From Propionibacteriales bacterium (GTDB taxonomy: Bacteria; Actinomycetota; Actinomycetes; Propionibacteriales; Nocardioidaceae): DNA of 64,000 nucleotides. This document shows positions 45,210 to 53,581 of the stretch, piece after piece. Both the position numbers and the translations under genes were made by a program. The stretch is taken from positions 291,664 through 355,663 of the forward strand of contig JAPLCB010000011.1 of assembly GCA_026392455.1 (NCBI GenBank). The letters run 5' to 3'. Within the stretch, counting starts at the first letter, position 1. Every line of letters starts with the position of its first letter. The notes under the pieces are model-generated. The model was not told where the DNA came from. It worked only from the letters and a program-made list of their open reading frames with translations, and did not search any database.

Positions 45210-45339
45210 AGTAGGGCCTGGCGCGCTGTTGAAACGGTCCTTGTGCGTTGGTGAGTAGGGCCTGGTGACGCGTCGAGAAGGGCTTCGCGTCGTACGACGA
45301 AGCGAAAGGCCCAACTCGAGCGCGCGGCAGGCCCTACTC
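45210..45339. repeat. compound hairpin repeat, AGTAGGGCCT family
   Basis: The core AGTAGGGCCTGG occurs at 45210-45221 and again at 45254-45265; its inverse CAGGCCCTACTC is at 45328-45339, giving a perfect 12-base stem with 45253-45264. Inside is the perfect palindrome CGTCGTACGACG (45288-45299). The core also forms the hairpin at 6123-6186. It fills the 153-base gap between the thiolase and SRPBCC genes and may attenuate or process the transcript. Confidence 0.65.
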
Positions 45340-45345
45340 GACGGG

Positions 45346-46560
45346 TTAGCGGTTGGCGGACTGGTACGCGGTGACGACGACCGCACCACCCAGGCCGATG
45401 TTGTGCTGCAGGGCAACGCCGGACTTCTCGGCAGCGCCGGGCACCTGGCGCTTCTCCGCCTCGCCGCGCAGCTGCCAGGTCATCTCGGCGCACTGGGCCA
45501 GTCCGGTGGCGCCGAGCGGGTGGCCCTTGGAGATCAGCCCGCCGGACGGGTTTACCACCCACCTGCCCCCGTAGGTGGTGTCGCCGGCGTCGACCAGCTT
45601 GTGCGCCTCCCCCTCGGCGGCGAGCCCGAGCGCCTCGTAGGTGATCAGCTCGTTCGGCGCGAAGCAGTCGTGCAGCTCGATCACGTCGACGTCGTCAGGG
45701 GTGAGGCCCGACTGGGCGTAGACCTTCTCGGCCGCCTTCTTGCTCATGTCGGCGCCGACCAGGTTGATCGCCGACTTCGTGTCGAACGTCGAACGCATGT
45801 CGGTGACCATCGCCTGGCCGACGATCTCGACCGCACGGTCGCCCAGGCCGTGCTTCTCGACGAACGCCTCGCTGGCCAGCACCGCCGCACCGGAGCCGTC
45901 CGAGGTCGGCGAGCACATCAGCCGGGTCAACCCGGCCTCGGCGTAGATCATCTTCGCGCTCTGGATGTCCTCCAGCTCGTAGACGTCCTGGAACTGCGCG
46001 TACGGGTTGTTCGCCGAGTGCCGGTGGTTCTTCTCGGCGATCTTCGCGAAGTGCTCCGGGGTCGAACCGTACCGCTCGTTGTGCTCCAGCCCGGCGGCGC
46101 CGAACATCCACGGCGCCGGCGGGAACGCGAACTCGCGCAGCTCGGCGAGCGCCTGGATGTGGTTCATCAGCGGCTGCTCGCGGTCCTCGTACGACGTCGC
46201 CAACGAGCCCGGCTGCATCTTCTCGAATCCCAGGGCGAGCGTGCAGTCGGCCAGGCCGCCGCGGATGGCCTGCGCCGCGAGGTACAGCGCCGTCGAACCC
46301 GTGGAGCAGTTGTTGTTGACGTTGGTGATCGGGATGCCGGTCATGCCGAGCTCGTAGATAGCGCGCTGGCCCGAGGTGGACTCGCCGTACATGAAGCCCA
46401 CGTGGGCCTGCTCGATCTGGTCGAAGGCGATGCCGGCGTCCTCCAGGGCGCGGGTACCGGACTGCTTGGCCATCGCCGGGTAGTCCTCGGCACCCTCGCG
46501 ACCAGGCTTGGAGAACTTCGTCATGCCGACGCCGATCACGTACACCTTGTTGCTGCTCAT
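45346..46560 (-). CDS. lipid-transfer protein/SCP-x-type thiolase
   Basis: A protein of 404 residues of the SCP-2-thiolase group. Catalytic Cys about 85 lies in [12 protein letters not shown], then [12 protein letters not shown] and [20 protein letters not shown] with the conserved His. Members cleave branched or sterol side-chain 3-ketoacyl-CoAs, or act as aldolases with a DUF35 partner, which is absent here. Full motifs favour thiolysis. It is the second gene of the leftward module, after the MaoC hydratase. Confidence 0.9.
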   Translation of the reverse strand: MSSNKVYVIGVGMTKFSKPGREGAEDYPAMAKQSGTRALEDAGIAFDQIEQAHVGFMYGESTSGQRAIYELGMTGIPITNVNNNCSTGSTALYLAAQAIRGGLADCTLALGFEKMQPGSLATSYEDREQPLMNHIQALAELREFAFPPAPWMFGAAGLEHNERYGSTPEHFAKIAEKNHRHSANNPYAQFQDVYELEDIQSAKMIYAEAGLTRLMCSPTSDGSGAAVLASEAFVEKHGLGDRAVEIVGQAMVTDMRSTFDTKSAINLVGADMSKKAAEKVYAQSGLTPDDVDVIELHDCFAPNELITYEALGLAAEGEAHKLVDAGDTTYGGRWVVNPSGGLISKGHPLGATGLAQCAEMTWQLRGEAEKRQVPGAAEKSGVALQHNIGLGGAVVVTAYQSANR

Positions 46561-46575
46561 TGCTTCTCCTCTGTT

Positions 46576-46617
46576 GCTGGTTGAGGTGCGGCCGCGCTAG
46601 CGGTCGCCTCGAAACCC
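46576..46617. repeat. dispersed hairpin repeat, copy C (opposite orientation)
   Basis: From GCTGGTTGAGGTGCGG to CCTCGAAACCC. Its reverse complement matches 12359-12400 at 40 of 42 positions although the two lie 34 kb apart. It sits in the 65-base gap between the MaoC and thiolase genes. Confidence 0.8.
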
Positions 46618-46625
46618 GGCGGGAT

Positions 46626-47495
46626 TCACGCCGGGGCGACTTCTGCCAGGCCGTCCCTGATGATCGACGCGCCTTCGTCGGAGTTCGTCTCGAAGGCGTA
46701 CGTGCCGTCGCCGGCACCGTTCTGTCCGACCCGCCAGATCGACGTGGTGATGGTGTTGCGCGGGAACGCGGTCGAGGAGAACCGGACCGCAATCCGCTTG
46801 AGTCGGCTCGGGTCCTCGGGGCACGCCGTCTCGATCACCGCGCGCGAGGTGAACGCCATCGTGCAGAGGCCGTGCACGATGATCCCGGGCAGCCCCATCG
46901 CCTTCGCGAACTCCTCGTCGGTGTGAATCGGCATCGGGTCGCCCGAGGCCTCGGCGTAGCGCCAGGTCTGGTCCTCGTCGTACTTCTGGATCACCTCTCG
47001 GTCCGCTTCGCGGGACCGGAGGGCCTCCGGGAACGCGTGCGCGGGGGGTTCTTCGCCGTACCCGCCGTCGAGCTGGCCCCCGCGGAAGAAGGCGGTGAAG
47101 TACTGGTCGTTGACCGGTTCACCGGCCGACGTGGTCTCGACCAGGGCAGTGACCACGACACCGGAGGACCGCCCGTGGACACCGGTCACCTTGGCCCGGC
47201 AGTCGAGGGTCTCCCCGGGGCGGATCGGCCGGTGGATCCGGATGTCCTGCTCACCGTGCAGGACCTTCATCATCAGCTCGTCGGGGACGGCCGCCATCGT
47301 GGTCGACGCCAGGATCGGGAACGGTGGGACGACGGCGAAGACCGGGACGGCGTAGTCGCCGGCCGCGTGCGGGGCCAGGTCGTCGTTGGTGGCGGCGGCG
47401 TACGCGACCAGCCGCTCGGGGGTCACCTCGAAGCTCATCGAGTCGCTCCACTCCCCGATCACGTCGAGGTTGAAGCCGTGGTCCTGCTCGGTCAT
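46626..47495 (-). CDS. MaoC family enoyl-CoA hydratase
   Basis: A protein of 289 residues with a double hot-dog fold. The second half carries the hydratase-2 motif RYAEASGDPMPIHTDEEFA (catalytic Asp and His about 185-190) followed by GLPGIIVHGLCTMAF. The start ATG 47495 has AAGGAG 6 bases upstream. It would hydrate trans-2-enoyl-CoA to the (3R)-hydroxyacyl-CoA used by the HSD17B4-like SDR. First gene of the leftward module, divergent from AraC. Confidence 0.9.
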   Translation of the reverse strand: MTEQDHGFNLDVIGEWSDSMSFEVTPERLVAYAAATNDDLAPHAAGDYAVPVFAVVPPFPILASTTMAAVPDELMMKVLHGEQDIRIHRPIRPGETLDCRAKVTGVHGRSSGVVVTALVETTSAGEPVNDQYFTAFFRGGQLDGGYGEEPPAHAFPEALRSREADREVIQKYDEDQTWRYAEASGDPMPIHTDEEFAKAMGLPGIIVHGLCTMAFTSRAVIETACPEDPSRLKRIAVRFSSTAFPRNTITTSIWRVGQNGAGDGTYAFETNSDEGASIIRDGLAEVAPA

Positions 47496-47583
47496 GCTCA
47501 CTCCTTCGTGGGGACTCGCCGCCGACGCTACGGACCGGGCGAGCGTGATCGAATGACCCCAGCTCGCGAGAAAGGTGACCCGG

Positions 47584-48603
47584 ATGCGCACGACCGACAG
47601 CACGACGATCCGGACGATCCCGGTCCGGTTCCTGCGCGCTGCGACCAGCACGGCGACCCTGCGCGGAGTGGACCTGGCCGAGTGGATGGACCACCTCGAC
47701 ATCGATCCGGCCCTGCTCTTCGACGACCGGACCCGGATCACCCTGGACCAGGCGACCAAGACCGTCCAGGAGCTCTGGCGGCTGACCGGGGACGAGCTGG
47801 TCGGCCTCGGGGTGCAGCCGGCGCCGCGGGGTACGTTCCGGATGATCTGCCTCGGCGTGATCAGCGCTCCGGACCTGGGCACGGTGCTCGGCAGGTTCCA
47901 GGAGTTCAGCCGGGTCCTGCCGAGCATGCCGACGTTCACCATCAGCTACGGCGAGACCTCGACCCAGGTCACCTACACCGCCGACCCCGAGTACGACCCG
48001 GCGCACTTCATCACCGACATCATGATGTCGGTGGCGCTGCGGTTCTTCGGCTGGCTGGCCGGGCGGCGGCTGCCGATCGAGTCCGTCGAGCTGCCCTACC
48101 CGCTGCCCGAGGGAGCCGAGGACTACGACCGGGTCTTCGGCAGCCTGGTGACCTTCGACCGACCGGCCGCGATGATCACGTTCAGCAACGAGATGCTGAC
48201 CCTGCCGGTCGTCCAGGACGAGGCCTCGCTGGAGCAGTGGCTGCGCGACTCACCGGCGGACCTGCTGATGCTCCGCGACTACGGCACCACCACGGCCGAC
48301 CAGGTACGTCGCATCCTCGAGCGCGGGCTCCGGGGCCCGTGGCCGACCCCGGACGAGGCCGCCAGCCAGCTGTCGATGAGCACCCAGAACATGCGCCGGC
48401 TGCTGCGCGACGAAGGCACCTCGGTCACCCGCATCAAGGAGGACCTGCTCCGGGACGCCGCGGTCACTGCGCTGGTCCGGGGCGACGAGACGGTGGCCCA
48501 GCTCGCCGAGCGGTTGGGTTTCTCCGAGCCCAGCGCCTTCCACCGGGCGTTCCGGCGCTGGACGGGGAGCTCGCCGGGGGCGTACCGGCCGGACCGCGGC
48601 TAG
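47584..48603 (+). CDS. AraC family transcriptional regulator
   Basis: A protein of 339 residues from ATG 47584 with AAAGG 8 bases upstream; GTG 47575 is an alternative. The N-terminal arabinose-binding-type domain (RGVDLAEWMDHLDIDPALLFDD) and C-terminal two helix-turn-helix units (ASQLSMSTQNMRRLLRDEGTS, LAERLGFSEPSAFHRAFRRWTG) fit the OruR/ArgR-like group that controls fatty-acid and sterol genes. The gap to maoC has the inverted repeat CTCGCC (47515-47520)/GGCGAG (47538-47543), a possible site. It probably activates the divergent catabolic module. Confidence 0.9.
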   Translation: MRTTDSTTIRTIPVRFLRAATSTATLRGVDLAEWMDHLDIDPALLFDDRTRITLDQATKTVQELWRLTGDELVGLGVQPAPRGTFRMICLGVISAPDLGTVLGRFQEFSRVLPSMPTFTISYGETSTQVTYTADPEYDPAHFITDIMMSVALRFFGWLAGRRLPIESVELPYPLPEGAEDYDRVFGSLVTFDRPAAMITFSNEMLTLPVVQDEASLEQWLRDSPADLLMLRDYGTTTADQVRRILERGLRGPWPTPDEAASQLSMSTQNMRRLLRDEGTSVTRIKEDLLRDAAVTALVRGDETVAQLAERLGFSEPSAFHRAFRRWTGSSPGAYRPDRG

Positions 48604-49568
48604 CTGCGGCCGAGGGCCTTCTCCCACGCAGCAGACCAGGGGCCTGACCACGGCGGCAGGGTCTCGGACGCCGGAGCGAGGTTTCCGAGCGAGATCATCG
48701 AGGCTTCCGCAAGAGTGACCTCGAAGCTGCCGTCGGAGCCCATCAGGGCGCGCTCCCGCCGGAGGAGCGGCAGCAGCCGGCCGCCGTACGCCGCCGGGGT
48801 GATCTGCTGGACGGGCGCGTCCGCCGGCGGACGCAGGCTCATCCGGACGCTCGCCAGGTCACCGCGGTTCTCGAGCCCGAGGTTCTCGACGACGAAGCCG
48901 TCCGGCACCGCGTCGAGCGCGGCTACCGCCTCCGTCCACCGCTCGATCTGCTTCGGGGTCGGCGGCGCTTGGGGGTCGAAGCTCACCGTCGTCCCGCCGG
49001 TCGTCGAGCTGAAGCGCCACCGGGCCGCACCGAGCCTGAGCTCCGCGACCTTCCGCGCCAGCGTCAGCAGCCCGGGGAGGTCGTCGGGTCGGTCCACGGA
49101 GTAGACGTCCAGGCCCCCGCCGCCCAGCTGGACCTCCGCAACCTCGGGCACCCGCGCGCGGACCGTCAACAAGTCACGGGCGTTCCGCTCCAGAGCCCGT
49201 CGGTCGGCACCTCCCGTCAGCGACATCGCGTCGATCTCCGGCCCACCGGTCGCGAACCTGAGGGTGCGCCAGACCATGACGCCCCCGAGGCCCACCTCGC
49301 CCTCGATCGTGGGCACCACCTGGTACAGGTCGGCCAGCTGGGGCGCGGTGATGTCGTCGGCCACGGTGATCGTGGTCCGCACCGACGGGTCGGTGCGCCA
49401 GGTGCCGTACGCCGTGGACTCCGCGGCGACCACCCCGGGCTGCTCGCGCAGGCGCTGCTCGAGCTCCTTGGCCTCGGCGTCCTTCACGTCGGCGCAGCCG
49501 GTCAACGTCGCCAGCAACGCCGCCGTCACCGAGATCGAGACGAGACGCCGGAGCAGCCGAGAGCTCAT
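48600..49568 (-). CDS. hypothetical lipoprotein
   Basis: A protein of 322 residues with a clear lipoprotein signal (VSISVTAALLATLTGC). The mature part has repeated alpha-beta units (ELEQRLREQPGVVAAESTAYGT, LLTVRARVPEVAEVQLGGGGLDVYSV, AVAALDAVPDGFVVENLGLENRG), suggesting several copies of a small ferredoxin-like fold. I do not recognise the family. It ends in a CTAG overlap with the AraC gene and has its own 71-base upstream gap shared with the next rightward gene. Confidence 0.75.
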   Translation of the reverse strand: MSSRLLRRLVSISVTAALLATLTGCADVKDAEAKELEQRLREQPGVVAAESTAYGTWRTDPSVRTTITVADDITAPQLADLYQVVPTIEGEVGLGGVMVWRTLRFATGGPEIDAMSLTGGADRRALERNARDLLTVRARVPEVAEVQLGGGGLDVYSVDRPDDLPGLLTLARKVAELRLGAARWRFSSTTGGTTVSFDPQAPPTPKQIERWTEAVAALDAVPDGFVVENLGLENRGDLASVRMSLRPPADAPVQQITPAAYGGRLLPLLRRERALMGSDGSFEVTLAEASMISLGNLAPASETLPPWSGPWSAAWEKALGRS

Positions 49569-49639
49569 CGGCCCAGGCTACGCGCGATGTTGTCGCTCGA
49601 CGTGGACACCCGTGCCAGCACGGCCTACGGTCCGACGGC

Positions 49640-49921
49640 ATGACGACCGACCCCCGCGACAACGCCCCCGCCACCCACGTCGAGCTGATCGACGAGCGCG
49701 ACGCCGTGGTGATCATCGAGTCGCCAAAGTTCCGCGTCCAGATCGTCGATGGAACCAGCTGGGCGACGTACTCGATGAACGGCTCACTGCCCGGGGTCAC
49801 GCAGTGGGCCGCCACGAAGGCCGACGGGCTCCCCTACGCGATCTACGTCGAGGTGCCGTTGGAGACCGAAACCGGATCAGTCGCCCTCGCCCGCGTCGGC
49901 GGCGACTTCCACGAGGACTGA
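49640..49921 (+). CDS. small hypothetical protein
   Basis: A protein of 93 residues with even codon bias and a compact beta-rich look (HVELIDERDAVVIIESPKFRVQIVDGTSWATYSMN). No signal peptide or membrane segment. It is divergent from the lipoprotein gene and convergent, 8 bases, with the racemase-like gene. No family is recognised; a short ORF artefact is possible but less likely. Confidence 0.55.
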   Translation: MTTDPRDNAPATHVELIDERDAVVIIESPKFRVQIVDGTSWATYSMNGSLPGVTQWAATKADGLPYAIYVEVPLETETGSVALARVGGDFHED

Positions 49922-49929
49922 GACCGCCC

Positions 49930-51015
49930 TCAGCCAGCAGGCACCGGACCGACCGGCGTCCCAGCCGGGGTCCGGCTGAACCGGGGCGCCGGCGCCGGCT
50001 GGATGATCCCGTCGATCTCGATGAATGAGTTCCGGGCCACGTGGTGCGGGTGCAGGTGCGCCTCCCACGGCGAGAGCACCGGGGAGACGCAGGCGTCGGA
50101 GTCCCCGAAGTGCGCGGTCCACTCGTCGCGGGTCCTGGTCAGGAACTTCTCGCCGATCACCTGCCGCCAGGCGTCCCAGCCGGACGGGTCGATCTGGTGC
50201 GGGAGATCGCCCACCCCATCAGCTCCGGCGTCGATCCCGAGCTTCTCCAGCATCTCGGTGAAGAAGTGGAACTCGACGCAGCCGACCGCCACGTACCTGC
50301 CGTCGGCGCACGGGTAGGTGTCGTAGAAGGCAGCGGCACCGTCGAGCGCGTTGGTCCCGGGCTCCTCCTGCCAGAGCCCGGCAGCGTGCATCCCGCGCAT
50401 GAAGGCCGTGTAGAGCGAGGCACCGTCGACCATTGCCGCGTCGACGACCTGACCCTTGCCGGAGGTGGTGCGCTCGTGCAGCGCCGCCAGGACGCCGAGC
50501 GCCAGCAGCATCCCGCCGCCGGCGAAGTCGCCGAGCAGGTTCGACGGCGGCAGCGGGCGCTCGCCCCGGCGGGCGATCGGCTCCAGCGCGCCCGCGACCG
50601 CTATGTAGTTGATGTCGTGGCCGGCCGTCTGGCTCAACGGACCCTGCTGGCCCCACCCGGTCATCCGGGCGTAGACCAGGCGGTCGTTGACGGCGGCCAG
50701 GTCGTCCGGTCCGATCCCGAGGCGTTCGGTGACACCGGGGCGGAAGCCCTCGACGAAGACGTCGGCATCGGCGACGAGGCGTTTGAGCTCGGCGACTCCG
50801 TCGGCGCTCTTCAGGTCCAGCGCGATCGTCGTGCGGCCCCGGTCGAGTGGCCCGGGCGGTGGCACCAGGGCGGTCCCGCTCGCACCGGCCCGGTCGACCC
50901 GCAGCACGTCGGCGCCGAGATCGGCCAGGATCATGCACCCGAAGGGCGCTGGCGCGAGGCTGGCGATCTCGACGACGCGAAGACCCGCGAGCGGTCCGGA
51001 CTTCCTCTGGTTCAT
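49930..51015 (-). CDS. alpha-methylacyl-CoA racemase-like CaiB/BaiF family protein
   Basis: A protein of 361 residues from ATG 51015 (MNQRKSGPLAGLRVVEIASLAPAPFGCM). The residues that serve M. tuberculosis MCR as catalytic His, Asp and Glu are in place: His133 in AGHDINYIA, Asp163 in NLLGDFAGGG and Glu248 in VAVGCVEFHFF. This favours racemase over CoA-transferase. Such enzymes turn (2R)-methylacyl-CoA into the (2S) form needed by acyl-CoA dehydrogenases in sterol side-chain or branched-fatty-acid oxidation. Confidence 0.9.
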   Translation of the reverse strand: MNQRKSGPLAGLRVVEIASLAPAPFGCMILADLGADVLRVDRAGASGTALVPPPGPLDRGRTTIALDLKSADGVAELKRLVADADVFVEGFRPGVTERLGIGPDDLAAVNDRLVYARMTGWGQQGPLSQTAGHDINYIAVAGALEPIARRGERPLPPSNLLGDFAGGGMLLALGVLAALHERTTSGKGQVVDAAMVDGASLYTAFMRGMHAAGLWQEEPGTNALDGAAAFYDTYPCADGRYVAVGCVEFHFFTEMLEKLGIDAGADGVGDLPHQIDPSGWDAWRQVIGEKFLTRTRDEWTAHFGDSDACVSPVLSPWEAHLHPHHVARNSFIEIDGIIQPAPAPRFSRTPAGTPVGPVPAG

Positions 51016-51073
51016 GCTGAAGGACGTTAGAACGCAAGCAGCGACAATCCGATGACCGAAGCGCACGAGGTCG

Positions 51074-51101
51074 TTGACCGTTGCGATCGTCCGTGTACGT
51101 T
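51074..51101 (+). promoter_or_regulatory. promoter of the monooxygenase gene
   Basis: TTGACC (51074-51079) and TACGTT (51096-51101) are separated by 16 bases. Transcription would start near 51108, which is the GTG start codon, so the mRNA is probably leaderless, consistent with the lack of a ribosome site. Confidence 0.5.
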
Positions 51102-51107
51102 CGCCGG

Positions 51108-52562
51108 GTGACTGCTGCTCTACGCCAACCCCGGATCGCGATCATCGGGGCCGGGATGTCCGGCATCTGCATGGGCGCGCTGCTTCGTCGTTCCGGCATC
51201 TCGACCTTCACGGTCTTCGAGAAGGCAGAGCGGGTGGGCGGCACCTGGCGGGAGAACACCTATCCCGGGATCGCCTGCGACGTGCCGTCGCGGTTCTACC
51301 AGTTCACGTTCGCGCCGAACCCGGACTGGACCCACCGGATGTCCCCGGGCGAGGAGATCTGGGCGTACTTCGAGAAGGTCGCCGCCGACACCGGGGTCAG
51401 CGAGCGGATCCGGTTCGCCACCACCGTCACCGAGGCCCGCTGGACCGGGACGGCCTGGGCCGTGACGGCCAGCGACGGAACCTGCGAGGAGTACGACTTC
51501 GTGGTCTCCGCGACCGGGATCCTGCACCACCCGGCGTACCCGGACATCGCCGGTCTGGAGTCGTTCACCGGGCCGGCGTTCCACTCGGCACGCTGGGACC
51601 ACAGCCTGGACCTGAGCGACAAGCGGGTGGCGATGATCGGGACCGGCTCGACCGGAGTCCAGATCCTCAGCGACCTGGCGCCGCGGGTCGAGAAGTTCCT
51701 GATGTTCCAGCGGACGCCGCACTGGGTGGTGCCGCTGAGCAACCCGGAGTTCTCCGCACTGACCCGACGGCTGCACCGCAGGTTCGAGGCGTACGACCGG
51801 TTCAGCTACCACGTGAGCCGGAAGATCATCGAGTCGCTCTCGCCCGCGCTGCTGCACCCGGGCCGGACACGGGCAGCCCTGACCTGGTACATCCGCCGGC
51901 AGCTGCGCCGGATCGCCGACCCCGACCTGCGCGCGCGACTGACGCCGGACTCCGAGCCGATGTGCCGCCGGTTGATCGTGTCACCGAACTACTTCGACGC
52001 CGTCCAGCGCGACAACGTGGAGCTGGTCACCACCGGGATCGACCACGTCGAACCGACCGGCATCGTCACCACCGACGGCGTCCTGCACGCGTGCGACGTG
52101 CTGGTGCTGGCGACCGGGTTCGACGCGCACGCGTACCTGCGTCCGATCAACCTGGTCGGGCCGGACGGCTACACCCTCGACGAGGCCTGGGCTGCCGGTC
52201 CGAAGGCGTACCAGACCGTGGCAGTGCCAGGCTTCCCGAACTTCTTCCTGCTGATGGGCCCGAACTCACCGGTCGGCAACTACTCGCTCACCGCGATCGC
52301 CGAGACCCAGGCGAACTACGTCCTGGAGTGGGTCGGACGCTGGCAGCGCGGCGAGATCTCGTCGGCGATGCCGACCCACGAGGCTACCGAGGCGTTCTAC
52401 GCCGAGGTCCACCAGGCGATGCCCGACACCGTCTGGGCGACCGGGTGCCAGAGCTGGTACCTGGGCACCAACGGCGAGCCCGAGCTGTTCCCGTGGGCGC
52501 CCGAGCGGCACCGCGAGCTCCTCGGGACGGTGCAGGACGACGACTTCGCGATCGCCCGCTAG
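51108..52562 (+). CDS. Baeyer-Villiger monooxygenase / flavin-containing monooxygenase
   Basis: A protein of 484 residues. FAD motif GAGMSG (14-19), NADPH motif GTGSTG (about 178), and between them the Baeyer-Villiger fingerprint F-x-G-x-x-x-H-x-x-x-W-D as FTGPAFHSARWD (about 153-164). The C-terminal ATGFDAHAYLRP is the usual ATG-x-D motif. It would insert oxygen next to a ketone using NADPH and O2. GTG 51108 is chosen because a promoter lies just before it. Ends in a CTAG overlap with the SDR gene. Confidence 0.91.
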   Translation: MTAALRQPRIAIIGAGMSGICMGALLRRSGISTFTVFEKAERVGGTWRENTYPGIACDVPSRFYQFTFAPNPDWTHRMSPGEEIWAYFEKVAADTGVSERIRFATTVTEARWTGTAWAVTASDGTCEEYDFVVSATGILHHPAYPDIAGLESFTGPAFHSARWDHSLDLSDKRVAMIGTGSTGVQILSDLAPRVEKFLMFQRTPHWVVPLSNPEFSALTRRLHRRFEAYDRFSYHVSRKIIESLSPALLHPGRTRAALTWYIRRQLRRIADPDLRARLTPDSEPMCRRLIVSPNYFDAVQRDNVELVTTGIDHVEPTGIVTTDGVLHACDVLVLATGFDAHAYLRPINLVGPDGYTLDEAWAAGPKAYQTVAVPGFPNFFLLMGPNSPVGNYSLTAIAETQANYVLEWVGRWQRGEISSAMPTHEATEAFYAEVHQAMPDTVWATGCQSWYLGTNGEPELFPWAPERHRELLGTVQDDDFAIAR

Positions 52563-53461
52563 ATCGCGTTCTTCCGGATCACGTCACCCAGGGCCGGGCT
52601 GACCTGCTCGGCCCAGCTCGCCCAGGCGGCAACCAGGGGGGTGACCCGCCGCGACCGGCTGACGGTCGCGTCGCAGATCACCGCCGCGGCCTGGTCCATC
52701 GAGAGCGCTGGCATCCGGTTGTAGAGCTTGGTCGGGGTGATCATCGGGGTCCGGACCAGCGGCATGTGCACGTTGGTGAAGACGACACCGTCGCCGAGCA
52801 CCTCCCCCTGCACGCAGTCCGACCACGCCTCCAGGGCTGCCTTGGAGGCTGTGTAGCCGGAGAAGCGGGACGGCCGGAGCAGGGCGGCCCAGCTGGAGAT
52901 GTTGATGACCTGGCCGGCCTCGCGCTCGACCATGGTGGGCAGCAGTCCCATGGTCAGCCGTACGGCGGCGAAGTAGTTGAGCTGCATCGGACGCTCGAAG
53001 TCGTGGAACCTGTCGACCGAGTGCCGCACCTTGCGCCGGATCGACATACCGGCGTTGTTGACCAGGATGTCCACGTGACCGTGCCGGTCGAGCACCTTGG
53101 TGACGAGGGCATCGATCTGCTCGAAGTCGGTCAGGTCGCAGCGGTAGGCGATCCCGAGCCCACCGGCTGCCGTGATCTCGTCGACGACCTCCGCGAGCTG
53201 GTCCTCGCTGCGGGCGACCAGCAGGACCTGGGCTCCAGCAGCGGCCAACCGGACCGCGGCCGAGCGCCCGATCCCGGAGGACGCACCGGTGACCAGGACG
53301 ACCTTGCCACCGACCGCCTTGCGCAAGGCGGTCGAGCCGTCGGCGTCCCCGATCCGGCCGAACGAGCTGTTCAGCACGCCGCGCGAGCTGATCGGGGTGG
53401 CCCCGAACGAGTTCGCCTGCTTGACGACGGCCTTGGCGATTCCGCGGGCTGAGAGGTCCAT
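52559..53461 (-). CDS. short-chain dehydrogenase/reductase with N-terminal extension
   Basis: A protein of 300 residues. The SDR core starts near residue 50 (GKVVLVTGASSGIG), with NNAGMS, INISSWAAL and YTASKAAL at the active site. The first 45 residues (MDLSARGIAKAVVKQANSF) form an extension seen in lipid-acting actinobacterial SDRs. It may make or use the ketone handled by the neighbouring monooxygenase, although it is transcribed toward it. It is divergent from the KstR-box gene. Confidence 0.87.
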   Translation of the reverse strand: MDLSARGIAKAVVKQANSFGATPISSRGVLNSSFGRIGDADGSTALRKAVGGKVVLVTGASSGIGRSAAVRLAAAGAQVLLVARSEDQLAEVVDEITAAGGLGIAYRCDLTDFEQIDALVTKVLDRHGHVDILVNNAGMSIRRKVRHSVDRFHDFERPMQLNYFAAVRLTMGLLPTMVEREAGQVINISSWAALLRPSRFSGYTASKAALEAWSDCVQGEVLGDGVVFTNVHMPLVRTPMITPTKLYNRMPALSMDQAAAVICDATVSRSRRVTPLVAAWASWAEQVSPALGDVIRKNAI

Positions 53462-53534
53462 GCAGTCACGATAGGTGTTACCCGTCGTATCGGGTACGGG
53501 TTGTGACCAGGACCTCTGAAGGTGCCTTCAAAAC

Positions 53535-53548
53535 TAGAACGTGTTCTT
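53535..53548. promoter_or_regulatory. KstR-like operator
   Basis: TAGAAC-GT-GTTCTT matches the KstR consensus TAGAAC-N2-GTTCTA at all but the last fixed base. It is 34 bases before the start of the rightward dehydrogenase gene and 74 bases before the leftward SDR start, so it could control both. No kstR gene is in the window. Confidence 0.65.
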
Positions 53549-53581
53549 GTTTGTTCCGAGCGCGAGCCCTACCCTCAGCCC

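Noticed and set aside
51024..51040. Possible second KstR box near the racemase start (TTAGAACG...)
   Set aside because: Only one half-site is present; the matching GTTCT half is absent at the required spacing.
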